DNA of 32,376 nucleotides from the NCBI GenBank assembly GCA_016926985.1, contig JAFGNO010000131.1, forward strand, positions 1-32,376, written 5' to 3'. Shown here in pieces: positions 8,401 through 16,146 of the stretch. A model generated the notes under the pieces. The model was not told the origin of the DNA. It saw only the letters and a list, made by a program, of their open reading frames with translations, and made no database searches. Position 1 is the first letter of the stretch. Each line of letters opens with the position of its first letter. Origin of the DNA: Anaerolineae bacterium. GTDB taxonomy: Bacteria; Chloroflexota; Anaerolineae; Aggregatilineales; UBA3940. Both the position numbers and the translations under genes were made by a program.

Positions 8401-9969
8401 TTTGCCAGTCAGCCCGACGCCGGCATCATCGGGGATGAAGGCAAGACCGGCCCGTTGCCCAACCGAAAAGATCACCGTGTCGCACTCAATCAGGTGGGCC
8501 GAGCCCGGAATTTTCTCAACGATCAGCCGACCCATCTCATCAAAGTGAAACGACTCAACCCGATCGCAGCAGACGCCGGACACATGCCCGGACGCATCAC
8601 CGACAATCTCTTCAAATGTACGTCCGGCGTGAATGACGACCCCTTCTTCCTCCGCCGCTAACACCTCCCAGTCATGCGCAGGCATTTCTTCGCGGCTCTC
8701 CAGGCAGGCCAGGTGAACCTCTCTGCCCAGCCGGATGGCAGAGCGCGCCACATCAATCGCCACGTTGCCTCCGCCCAGCACCAGCACGCGCCTGCCAAGC
8801 GGTGGGGCGTCGCCGCTGCCATTTTCATAGCGTCCCAGCCGCACATCACGCAGGAAATGGGTGTTGATCAGCACACCCTCGCGGTTGGCGCCGGGTATGG
8901 GTAGCCGGATGCCTTCATGAGCACCGACAGCAATCAAGACAGCATCAAATCCCTCATCGAACAGGTCGTCGAGGTTATTCACCTGCGCGTTGAGTTTCAA
9001 GGTTACGCCGAGATCAACAATATCCTGAATTTCACGCTCGATGATGTATGTGGGGAGCCGGTATTCCGGCACCCCCAGCCGCAGCATTCCCCCGGCAACC
9101 GGCATCGCCTCAAACACGGTGACCGGATACCCTTCCATTGCCAGGTCCTGGGCGGCGGTCAGTCCGCAGGGGCCCGCGCCGATGATCGCCACTTGTTTTT
9201 CATGGGCAACAGGGACAGGCTCTACAGGCTGCCGTTCTTCTGCGTAGACCTTATCGGTAACAAATCGCTTGAGAGCGCGAATATTCACCGGCTCATCCAC
9301 CAACCCACGGTTGCAGGCTGTTTCACAGCGATGGTTGCAAATACGCCCGCAGATACCGGGGAACGGGTTATCCATCTTGATGACGCGCATCGCGTCATGC
9401 CAGCGCCCTTCACGGATCAACGCAATATAGCCCTGGGCACGCTGTCCAGCTGGACAGGCATCACGGCATGGCGCTATGCCCCGTTTTTCAATGGCAAAGG
9501 CGTTGGGTACAGCCTGTGGATAGAGCTGGTAAACCGCTCGATGTTCGGACAGCCCCTCATTGAAATGATCGGTTATAATAACCGGGCAGACCTCAGCGCA
9601 GTCACCGCATCCAACACATTTTTCCACATCGATATAACGCGGCGCCTGGTGAATGCGAACCGCGAAATCGCCCGCCTCCCCGGAAATGTCCTGCACCTCA
9701 GCCTGGGTGATAATTTTAATATTGGGATGGTTGCCTGTTTCTACCAGCTTGGGAGATATGGTACACATCGCACAGTCATTGGTCGGGAACGTCTTGTCAA
9801 GCTGGGCCATTTTCCCGCCAATTGCCGGCTGCGCCTCGATCAGGTAGACCATAAAGCCCTGATCAGCCAGGTCCAGCGAAGCCTGCATGCCGGCAATGCC
9901 GCCACCGACAACCATGACTGCGCCGGTTGGTCTGAGCTCCTGCTGCCCGGTATTTTCGTTTCCCCTCAT
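5416..9969 (-). CDS. hdrA: Giant HdrA with inserted NAD(P)H oxidoreductase module
   Basis: The 1517-residue flavoprotein has, in order: an HdrA FAD site (GGGIAG near 23-28) and CVGCGDCAEVCP (118-129); an inserted GltD/NfnB-type module (about 165-640) with CRDACPAG, a second FAD site IIGAGPCG (262-269), an NAD(P)-type site LVLGGGNVA (396-404) and AAGDS; a cysteine-rich stretch at 642-659; the HdrA core with CSAVCCMYATKEA (752-764); CHCGSNIGG (946-954); a third FAD site VVGGGVAG (1083-1090); and two C-terminal [4Fe-4S] motifs, CTGCLTC (about 1420) and CQGCGTC (about 1460). The insert offers a direct route for NAD(P)H into HdrA. I chose the ATG at 9969, preceded by GAGGGGG; a TTG at 10014 is an alternative that adds 15 residues. 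Its stop overlaps mvhD by four bases. Confidence 0.9.
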   Translation of the reverse strand: MRGNENTGQQELRPTGAVMVVGGGIAGMQASLDLADQGFMVYLIEAQPAIGGKMAQLDKTFPTNDCAMCTISPKLVETGNHPNIKIITQAEVQDISGEAGDFAVRIHQAPRYIDVEKCVGCGDCAEVCPVIITDHFNEGLSEHRAVYQLYPQAVPNAFAIEKRGIAPCRDACPAGQRAQGYIALIREGRWHDAMRVIKMDNPFPGICGRICNHRCETACNRGLVDEPVNIRALKRFVTDKVYAEERQPVEPVPVAHEKQVAIIGAGPCGLTAAQDLAMEGYPVTVFEAMPVAGGMLRLGVPEYRLPTYIIEREIQDIVDLGVTLKLNAQVNNLDDLFDEGFDAVLIAVGAHEGIRLPIPGANREGVLINTHFLRDVRLGRYENGSGDAPPLGRRVLVLGGGNVAIDVARSAIRLGREVHLACLESREEMPAHDWEVLAAEEEGVVIHAGRTFEEIVGDASGHVSGVCCDRVESFHFDEMGRLIVEKIPGSAHLIECDTVIFSVGQRAGLAFIPDDAGVGLTGKRTIAVNPNTLAATREGVFAAGDSVSGTAFVIEAVDSGHTAARSIIRYLQGDHLEPPPKPELPVVKLTQQEIDERIARGEITPQRRVPLPELPVSKRIGNFAEVEGGYDDESAMAEAARCLACGVCSECMSCTFACGRDAINHDMAATEEMIQVGAVILAPGYQVYRAELSEEYGFGRYPNVITALQYERILSASGPTMGHIQRPSDGQKPQKIAFLQCVGSRDQSHDYCSAVCCMYATKEAIITKEHEPDLDIHVFMMDMRAFSKGYWGYFERARNRYGVQYTRCRISQLHEDPDTRNLLIHYVDDQGAPHDEQFDLVVLSVGMEISESVKALGHRLGIELDEYGFCHTTLFDPLETSRKGIYAVGPFREPKDISESVIEASGAAGAAAGLLSNSRFTLTKQTEYPEERDVSGEELRIGVFVCHCGSNIGGYLDVPEVAEYAATLPGVAHAESNLYTCSQDSIAHIAEEIRERGLNRVVVASCTPLTHEPLFRDCLRTASLNPYLFEMANIRNQCSWVHSHNWDKATAKSKDLVRMAVGRAAELLPQTPITVPVQQRALVVGGGVAGMTAALSLAEQGFPVNLIEKEEALGGNLRYTYTLPDGQDPAAFLRHLVDQVEENPAVTVHLNSQVVDASGFRGNFSTTIETNTGERTVLEHGATILAIGGIEYRGPEYGYGTNPRIVTQQQFEAVLHGGELPDSVVMIQCVGPAEQYCSRICCTVALKNAIALKQRKSDARVVIIYKDIRAYGFKERLYTQARELGVVFVRYDDDHPPDVQSDDGLVVSAWDSAFSQTVRLEPDLLVLSMPVVPRPESREIARLFKANLDNDGFFLEVHVKLRPIDFSTDGLFMAGMAHYPKLLDETIVQAQAAASQAAKVLVYETMTAGGSIAVVDETRCTGCLTCVRVCPFGVPRVKSSLVGTGNIMGAAYIEPAVCQGCGTCASECPAQAIQLRHYSDVQVIAKIDALFGKGRFMDRFDLIALCESDLADKREKL

Positions 9970-10049
9970 GAACCCCCTCACGGATGCTGCCCGATCAAAC
10001 AAAGCAGCGTTCAACCAATGCGTGCCCTCGAAAAGCTCCCTCCTGAGGC

Positions 10050-10568
10050 TTATTCTGTGGCATGCGGCCTGCGCCCACGCCAGCCAACCTCCTCATCCGG
10101 CCCCTCAATTCGCCCGGTATCTGGTACGCCAACATCTGATTTCTGGGGTTTGATGGGGTTAGGGCCAAGTTTTCGGATACGCTCAGTCATCTCATGTGCT
10201 GCCATCGCAAAGGAATGGCCCTGGCTGCCTGACATGAAGAACATCTCAAGCCTGTCACCCCCAATGCCAATCTCGTCAAGAATCGCCTTTGCGCGATTCA
10301 GGCGAGCCAGCCCCCGTTCATTTCCCCTGACATGATGGCAGTTGCCAATCGGGCAGGCAACAACGTAAACGCCGTCAGCGCCCTGTTCAAACGCTTCAAG
10401 CAAATAGCGGACATCCGTTTTACCGGTGCAGGGCATCCGGATGAATTTGATATTTGCGGGGTATTGAATCTGCTGGATTCCGGCTGTATCTGCAGCCATG
10501 TATCCACAATAAATACAGTAAAACGCGGTAATTTCTGGCTCGAAATTGCTGGATTGCTGGGAGTTCAT
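10050..10568 (-). CDS. mvhD: MvhD-like [2Fe-2S] subunit, cysteine form
   Basis: The 172-residue protein is a paralogue of the MvhD at 4958-5419 and aligns with it almost without gaps through RIRKLGPNPI. Conserved cysteines C18, C21, C47, C72 and C77 are present, with C72 replacing the UGA-coded residue of the other copy. A polar C-terminal tail of about 30 residues is extra. MvhD hands electrons to HdrA. The start overlaps the stop of the hdrA at 10565 by four bases, so each mvhD is translationally coupled to an upstream hdrA. The hdrA-mvhD unit has therefore probably been duplicated. Confidence 0.9.
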   Translation of the reverse strand: MNSQQSSNFEPEITAFYCIYCGYMAADTAGIQQIQYPANIKFIRMPCTGKTDVRYLLEAFEQGADGVYVVACPIGNCHHVRGNERGLARLNRAKAILDEIGIGGDRLEMFFMSGSQGHSFAMAAHEMTERIRKLGPNPIKPQKSDVGVPDTGRIEGPDEEVGWRGRRPHATE

Positions 10569-13500
10569 TTAGCCACCTCAGCGCTGATATGGGTCTGCCA
10601 GCTTCCTAACCCACCAATGGAATGAAGCATCATCTGTTCGTCAGTGTAATGCACCAACTGGATTGCATTGGCCGGACATTCGCCAGCGCAGGTCCCACAG
10701 CCCTGGCACTGCGCAGTGTCAATATACGCCGGGCTGCCCAATCCCCCCACCCCAGTCATGTCATCGCGTGGGACAATCTGCGGGATGGCAAACGGGCAGG
10801 TCCGGGTGCAGGTCAGACACCCGACACATTTCTCCGGATCCACAACCGCGACAATGCCTCCCAGATGCAGCGCCTGCTGGGACAGCAAAGGTAAAGCCCT
10901 TGCGGCAGCAGCCAGCGCATGACTGATGCTCTCCTCAATAAACTTTGGATAATGCGCCATACCAGCAAGGAATATACCCTCGCGCATGAAGTCCATGGGA
11001 CGCAGCTTCATCTGGGCTTCTGTGAAAAACCCCTCAGTAGACAGCGGAACCCTCAGTATCTCAGCCAACGCATTGGCCCCTTTGGCGGGCCCAATTGCCA
11101 TACTGATCGGGACCAGATCAGCAGGCAGGTCCAGCCAGCGTTTAATCGTCATATCATAGACGCGGACATGCAGACGGTTGCCATGCCTCACCAGCAAGGG
11201 CGGTTGGCTGTCCTCATAGCGAACAAACAACACACCTAGCTTCCGTGCAGCTTCGTAAAACTCCTCCCGGAACCCATAGGTTACGATATTTTTATAAACT
11301 ATTGTGAGTTGACAATCCGGGTTGAATAATTTGAGGCGAATGGCGTTTTTCATCGTATTGGTACAACAAACCCGCGAACAATATTCCGGGCTGCCGGGAG
11401 GACGAACACACTGTATCATGACAACTTCGCGCAAGGAAGCAATCTGGCCCGGTTCGTGGATAATCATCTCCTCAAGACGCTGCTGTGTGATCACTTCGGG
11501 ATAGACCTCAGCGTTGGTGAGCCACGGATGTTCCTGCGTTTCCCTGCCCCCTGTTGCCACAATCGTCACACCATGCTCGATCTCGGTGTTCGTAAATGAA
11601 CCATCCAGATGACGAGTGTGCAGAACCGCCTGGAAAAATCCCACATGGCCCCGGTGATCGATCACCTCAGTCCGGGTATGGGCCACGATCCGCTGGTGGG
11701 ATCGAACCCGGTTGACCAGGTCCCTCAGCAGACGCTGCGGCTGGTAGCCCTCTGCCACATAATACAGGTTCAAAAGGTTGCCGCCGAGCATATCCTCTCG
11801 CTCGACCAGGTGGACATCGCACCCACTGTCAGCAATGGCCAGCGCCGCCGACATCCCTGATACTCCCCCCCCAATAACCAGAGCCGTTGGGTGACAACTA
11901 TGCATATCTTTGTGAACCGGTTGCGCCAGCACAACACGTCCGGTAGCTGTACGCATGAGTTCAATTGCCTTCTGTGTCACTCTGCCCGGTTGCGCCCTAT
12001 GCACATTGGCACACTGCTCACGAATGTTAACCAGTTCGATAAGGTAGGGATTCAGCCCGACTTCCCGTATGGTGCGCTGGAATAATGGATCATGCGTCCG
12101 GTTGCTGCATGCTCCAATCACCACGCGGTTCAAGTTATACTCGTTGATTTTTTGTTTGATATGATCTGTCCCCGCCATAAAACAGGCATAGTCAATCACT
12201 TCTGATACGACTACATTCGGCCAGTGCGCAGCCTGCCTGAGCACCTCAGGGAGGTCGATTACCTCACTGATCACCTCACCGCATGAACAGGCAAAAATCC
12301 CCACTCTCGGAGACTGGGCGGTAATATCCCTCTCCGGTGGCAGCGTTTCATTGGCAAGGAAGGGCCATTCCCGTGTGAACTGGAAAGTGTTCAACCGGTC
12401 ATTGAGCAGCCGCATGACTTCTGCGGCTGCGCCGCTGGCATCGATGATCGTTTCAGAAATCTCCTTGGGAGAAGAAAAGGCGCCGCAGACAAAAACCCCT
12501 GGACGCGAGGTTTGCAAGGGCGTGAACTTATCTGTCTGGCAAAAGCCATACTCATTCAACTCGATATCCAGCATCTCAGCCAGTTCCCCGGCCGAGTCGG
12601 GTGGTTGAAGCCCGGTTGCCAGCACAACCATCTCATATCGTTCGTGAATTAGTTCACCCCGCTCATTGGCATACTGAAGAATCAAATCACCCGTAAGTGG
12701 ATCCTCCTGAACAGCCGATACCCTGCACCGGACATAGTTGATATGGTGGGTTTCTCGGGCCTGCTCAAAATACTTGCTGTATTCCTTGTTAAACGCGCGT
12801 TCATCCATAATGAAGACGGTACAGACAGCATCTTCACCCATCCGCTGTTTGGCCAGAATAGCCTCTTTGGTGGCGTACATACAGCAGATGGATGAACAGT
12901 ATTTATTTTCCCTGTCCCTGGAGCCAATACATTGCAGCCAGGCAATTGACCGGGGTTTCCGTTGGTCAGATAGACGACTTATCACGCCTTCGGTCGGGCC
13001 GGACCGGCTGGCAAGTCGCTCATAGGTCATGGCATGCAAGACATTTCGGAAACGTCCATAGCCCAGTTCATCCAGGCTGGAGGGGTCATAAGTCTGAAAG
13101 CCCAGCGCCAGGATAATGGCGCCCACATTGATGCCGATCAGTCTTGGTTGTTCGCTCAGGTTGATGGCCCCTGTCGGGCAGATTTCCTGACATTTGCCAC
13201 AGTCGTCACAATAATCACCTTTATCAATCGCATACGAATCCGGTGCAGCTCGCCCGGCTAATTTGAAGGCTGCCTTTCGTGTCGCCAGGTTATCCTGGTA
13301 GGAATCGGGGAGTTCAACCGGGCAGACACGAGCACAGTCTCCACAGTTGGTGCATAACTCAGGGTCGACATAGCGAGGATTCTGGCGCACTGAAACGCTG
13401 AAGTCCCCTGCCTGTCCTTCCACACCAACTATCCGTGAGTTGGTCAATATCTCGATATTGGGATGTCGGTTGTGATCGATATATGCCGGAGACAAAGAGG

Positions 13501-13738
13501 GGCGGGTGCATCCAAACCCATGATCTGCAGTTCCACGACAAAGCACACAGTCATGCTGGGGAAACATATATCCCAGTTGAGCCACCCGCCCACCCAGACA
13601 GGGCGTTTGTTCAACAAGATATACCTGCAATCCGGCATCGGCCAGGTCAAGAGCGGCTCGCATACCGCCGATGCCACCACCGACAACAAGTGCTGCTGCT
13701 GGCTGCCCTTTTGCAGTGCGGGAGCGAAGTGGTTCCAT
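10565..13738 (-). CDS. hdrA: HdrA, heterodisulfide reductase flavoprotein subunit
   Basis: This 1057-residue protein contains two HdrA-type halves. The first has an FAD motif (GGGIGG near 20-25) and ferredoxin motifs CTNCGDCARVCP (129-140) and CDDCGKCQEICP (177-188). CSSICCMYATKEA follows, then CSCGEVI and a second FAD motif, VIGGGVSGM. Two C-terminal [4Fe-4S] sites, CVGCLTCTRTCP and CQGCGTCAGECP, finish it. Unlike the hdrA at 5416 it lacks the GltD-like insert. HdrA is the flavin site of electron bifurcation in Hdr complexes. The ATG at 13738 has GAGGA 7 bases upstream; the TTG at 13771 is less likely. It is the first gene of the operon, behind a 160-base leader. Confidence 0.9.
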   Translation of the reverse strand: MEPLRSRTAKGQPAAALVVGGGIGGMRAALDLADAGLQVYLVEQTPCLGGRVAQLGYMFPQHDCVLCRGTADHGFGCTRPSLSPAYIDHNRHPNIEILTNSRIVGVEGQAGDFSVSVRQNPRYVDPELCTNCGDCARVCPVELPDSYQDNLATRKAAFKLAGRAAPDSYAIDKGDYCDDCGKCQEICPTGAINLSEQPRLIGINVGAIILALGFQTYDPSSLDELGYGRFRNVLHAMTYERLASRSGPTEGVISRLSDQRKPRSIAWLQCIGSRDRENKYCSSICCMYATKEAILAKQRMGEDAVCTVFIMDERAFNKEYSKYFEQARETHHINYVRCRVSAVQEDPLTGDLILQYANERGELIHERYEMVVLATGLQPPDSAGELAEMLDIELNEYGFCQTDKFTPLQTSRPGVFVCGAFSSPKEISETIIDASGAAAEVMRLLNDRLNTFQFTREWPFLANETLPPERDITAQSPRVGIFACSCGEVISEVIDLPEVLRQAAHWPNVVVSEVIDYACFMAGTDHIKQKINEYNLNRVVIGACSNRTHDPLFQRTIREVGLNPYLIELVNIREQCANVHRAQPGRVTQKAIELMRTATGRVVLAQPVHKDMHSCHPTALVIGGGVSGMSAALAIADSGCDVHLVEREDMLGGNLLNLYYVAEGYQPQRLLRDLVNRVRSHQRIVAHTRTEVIDHRGHVGFFQAVLHTRHLDGSFTNTEIEHGVTIVATGGRETQEHPWLTNAEVYPEVITQQRLEEMIIHEPGQIASLREVVMIQCVRPPGSPEYCSRVCCTNTMKNAIRLKLFNPDCQLTIVYKNIVTYGFREEFYEAARKLGVLFVRYEDSQPPLLVRHGNRLHVRVYDMTIKRWLDLPADLVPISMAIGPAKGANALAEILRVPLSTEGFFTEAQMKLRPMDFMREGIFLAGMAHYPKFIEESISHALAAAARALPLLSQQALHLGGIVAVVDPEKCVGCLTCTRTCPFAIPQIVPRDDMTGVGGLGSPAYIDTAQCQGCGTCAGECPANAIQLVHYTDEQMMLHSIGGLGSWQTHISAEVAK

Positions 13739-13907
13739 AGAGCATTCCTCGACGTTGAAAACCACGTACAACTAACGGAAATACACCATTAACAAATGGA
13801 CGTGTGAATAGGACTATGAAGTCTGAGTGGTAGGCGGGAGAAGGTGAACGTGGAGTAGTTAGCGTGATTGTGTGTGAGAGTTCTGTTTTATGCAGCTATT
13901 TAAATGC

Positions 13908-13937
13908 ATTATACGAGATGGGCTTATTCACAGTCAA
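13908..13937 (-). promoter_or_regulatory. Probable sigma-70 promoter of the Hdr/MetVF operon
   Basis: On the minus strand TTGACT (13937-13932) and a perfect TATAAT (13913-13908) are 18 bases apart. Transcription would start near 13901, leaving a leader of about 160 bases before hdrA at 13738. It is the best promoter match in the 13739-14046 gap, which otherwise holds no gene that I can support. Confidence 0.6.
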
Positions 13938-13940
13938 TTA

Positions 13941-13958
13941 TTGTGATAATTTGCACAA
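13941..13958. promoter_or_regulatory. Rex-like or CRP/FNR-like palindromic operator
   Basis: TTGTGATAATTTGCACAA is an 18-base imperfect palindrome starting three bases upstream of the -35 box. It matches 12 of 14 fixed positions of the Rex consensus (TTGTGAA-N4-TTCACAA) and nine of ten of the CRP half-site pattern (TGTGA-N6-TCACA). Rex senses the NADH/NAD+ ratio, which would suit an operon with an NAD(P)H-linked HdrA. The sequence alone cannot choose between the two regulator families. Confidence 0.45.
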
Positions 13959-14046
13959 AACCTGGTGCGAAGATTCAGCATCAGCCTGTATGTCGCAGGG
14001 GTCTCACATCAGCAATCCCCGCCTAGCAAAGGACCCGCACTGTTGC

Positions 14047-14085
14047 AAAAGGCTGTGCGGAAGCGGAGATGCTTTCCACACAGCC
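14047..14085 (-). terminator. Rho-independent terminator of the cytochrome/NrfD operon
   Basis: GGCTGTG and CACAGCC close a long hairpin, with further pairing inside (GGAAGC against GCTTTCC with one mismatch and one bulge). On the minus strand the stem is followed by TTTT. It lies about 30 bases past the NrfD stop, so the operon ends here and the hdr genes need their own promoter. Confidence 0.75.
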
Positions 14086-14115
14086 AATATCGTGTAAACG
14101 AAGTTTCTGACCCTG

Positions 14116-15357
14116 TTAGTGCTCCGCTGGTACACTGTCAGCCGCAGGATAGATAGGCAGATAGCGCACTCCCAGTGTCAGGCCCAGCAACGCATAAGCA
14201 ATGATTCCCAGAAACGCGCCAATTTCAATCAGCGTAGGCGTATAGGACAATCGGGGGAAAAGAAAGGCCGTTCCAGGAGACCAATCGAGCGGCACAACCA
14301 GGCCGGAGATAGTTGTATTCCAGCGGAGCATAACAACGCCAACAATGGTCAAGGCAGCGGCCAGCATAAGCATCCAATCATTCTCACGCAGACGTCGCCA
14401 CATATAAATGATAGCAGGCAGAATTCCCCCGATCAGAACCTCAACCCACCAGAAAGTCGCCCCATAGGGAGATGTCTGGTATAGAAGCTCCAGGCCCGCC
14501 TCGGTAGCAGGAAGACTGCTGTAGTAGTTAGTGGCTGCCCAGTTCCACACCTTTAAATAGAGATAAAAGAGCAAGGCTGCGCCAGCAATCAGCGCCAGAT
14601 CGCGTAAAACGCCCGGCTTAACCACATATTTTCCCCGCAAGAGGCTGACAACCAGGGTAACCAGCAAGGTCGCCGACAGGCCGCCAGCCACAGCCGACAG
14701 GATAAATTGGACCGGCAGCGAGGGGTTATACCAGAGCGGTCGGGCAGCAATAATACCATACGTTGCACCAAGAGAAGATTGGTGCAGGAGTGATAGGACA
14801 AGACCAATCAGCGCAAATATCGGCGTGAAGCGATGAAGCTGGTGGGCCGCTTTCGGTGCAGCCGCCCAGCGCGCCTTGACAACGTCGCTCTCCAAAACAA
14901 CAACCGCGATCTCAAGCGCCAGCACTGTGAAGTAAAACACCACGCACATCGTGATTTCCCACAACACCGAGTGGACATTCCAGTAAACCAGTGGATGCCA
15001 GAACCGATCCGGGCGGCCAATGTCCAGGGCAAGGGCCAGCATCGCAGAGGAGTATCCCAGAAACCCACCAAGCACAGCGATCCGGGCAACCCCCTCAAAC
15101 CGCTTGATGTTCAGCAGGTAAACAACCGCCGATAGAACAAACGCGCCTGCTCCCAGACTGATTGCTGAGAGGTCCAGGGCAATCCACAATCCCCACGGTA
15201 TCTGGTGTGACAGCCCGGTAACACCCAACCCTTTAGCAAATACCACCACTCCACACACAACGCCAATCACCAGCAGAATCCCCAGGAGGCCAATCCAAAT
15301 TTTCAGGCCCAGAGGCATGTCAAGCCATGGTAGCTTTTTCATAACGGCGCCTGTCAT
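14116..15357 (-). CDS. NrfD-family quinone-interacting membrane subunit
   Basis: This 413-residue polytopic protein has about ten hydrophobic segments. Its features are those of the NrfD/PsrC family: IPWGLWIALDLSAISLGAGAF near the first helices, LDIGRPDRFWHPLVYWNVHSVLWEI, and a conserved WNTTISGLVVP region. These proteins exchange electrons between the menaquinone or ubiquinone pool and a periplasmic four-cluster ferredoxin, without haem of their own. The start overlaps the stop of the ferredoxin gene by four bases; a second ATG at 15342 is possible. With the ferredoxin and the 16-haem cytochrome it forms a complete membrane electron-transfer complex. Confidence 0.9.
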   Translation of the reverse strand: MTGAVMKKLPWLDMPLGLKIWIGLLGILLVIGVVCGVVVFAKGLGVTGLSHQIPWGLWIALDLSAISLGAGAFVLSAVVYLLNIKRFEGVARIAVLGGFLGYSSAMLALALDIGRPDRFWHPLVYWNVHSVLWEITMCVVFYFTVLALEIAVVVLESDVVKARWAAAPKAAHQLHRFTPIFALIGLVLSLLHQSSLGATYGIIAARPLWYNPSLPVQFILSAVAGGLSATLLVTLVVSLLRGKYVVKPGVLRDLALIAGAALLFYLYLKVWNWAATNYYSSLPATEAGLELLYQTSPYGATFWWVEVLIGGILPAIIYMWRRLRENDWMLMLAAALTIVGVVMLRWNTTISGLVVPLDWSPGTAFLFPRLSYTPTLIEIGAFLGIIAYALLGLTLGVRYLPIYPAADSVPAEH

Positions 15358-16145
15358 GAGATCACCATCCCTTCAGCCGGGATATAGTAGACGTTAGGCT
15401 CCGTGCCCAGGTCTTCTTTCAGCTTAAAAGTAGGCGTACTGGCAATGAGTTTCGCCACTTCTGATTCCGGGTCATTCAGATCGCCAAACAGCCGGGCCTG
15501 AACCGGGCAGATATTGACACAGGCAGGTGTTGCAGAACGATCAACACCGGGCATCAATCCCTGTTCCAACCCGCGATCGATCCGGTGCACACAGAAAGTA
15601 CACTTTTCAACCACCCCACGCGGGCGGCGCTCGATTTCAGCAACGCCATATTCTGGCTGATAGGGATTTACATCGCTCCGGGGGGAGTAGTTGAAACGCC
15701 GCGCATCATAAGGGCAGGCCACCATGCAATACCGGCAGCCAATACAGCGGTCATAATCCATCACCACCACGCCATCCCCTCGCTGATAGGTGGCATGCAC
15801 CGGGCATACGTCAGCGCATGGCGGGTCCTGGCAGTGCAGGCAGGGACGAGTCATGTGGAAAATCTGACCCGTGACCGTCCGGTCCGGCGTGTAGACATTC
15901 CACAGCATATCTTCAGCAGTATCGTTTACTGCCCGGCATGCATAAACACAATACTGGCATCCAATACACTTACTCAGGTCGATCACCATCACCCAGCGGT
16001 GATTTCCTTCTGCCGTTTCTTCAGCATTGACCCGGTGAGCAATCCCCGGTGAGGCCAGCGCCGCGGCAACTGCTGTGGAGAAACCAGCAATGCCAAGCGC
16101 TTCCAGGAACTTCCGCCTGCTAACAGGCTTTACGTTTTCTGTCAT
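15354..16145 (-). CDS. Tat-exported four-cluster ferredoxin subunit
   Basis: The 263-residue protein is of the PsrB/HybA/NrfC type. A twin-arginine signal with SRRKFLEALG at 9-18 and a hydrophobic stretch to about 34 directs it across the membrane folded. Sixteen cysteines fit four [4Fe-4S] clusters: C60, C63, C66, C70; C102, C105, C110, C114; C134, C137, C140, C144; C182, C185, C209, C213. I chose the ATG at 16145, which places the twin-arginine close to the N terminus; a start at 16190 would add 15 residues inside the cytochrome gene. It links the cytochrome to the NrfD protein. Confidence 0.92.
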   Translation of the reverse strand: MTENVKPVSRRKFLEALGIAGFSTAVAAALASPGIAHRVNAEETAEGNHRWVMVIDLSKCIGCQYCVYACRAVNDTAEDMLWNVYTPDRTVTGQIFHMTRPCLHCQDPPCADVCPVHATYQRGDGVVVMDYDRCIGCRYCMVACPYDARRFNYSPRSDVNPYQPEYGVAEIERRPRGVVEKCTFCVHRIDRGLEQGLMPGVDRSATPACVNICPVQARLFGDLNDPESEVAKLIASTPTFKLKEDLGTEPNVYYIPAEGMVIS

Positions 16146-16146
16146 G

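Noticed and set aside
8917-10335. Long plus-strand open frame of 472 codons opposite the hdrA genes
   Set aside because: It is antisense to the strongly supported HdrA reading, shows no recognisable domain and has skewed composition (many His, Arg, Pro), as do the similar frames at 6085-6813 and 7843-8661.
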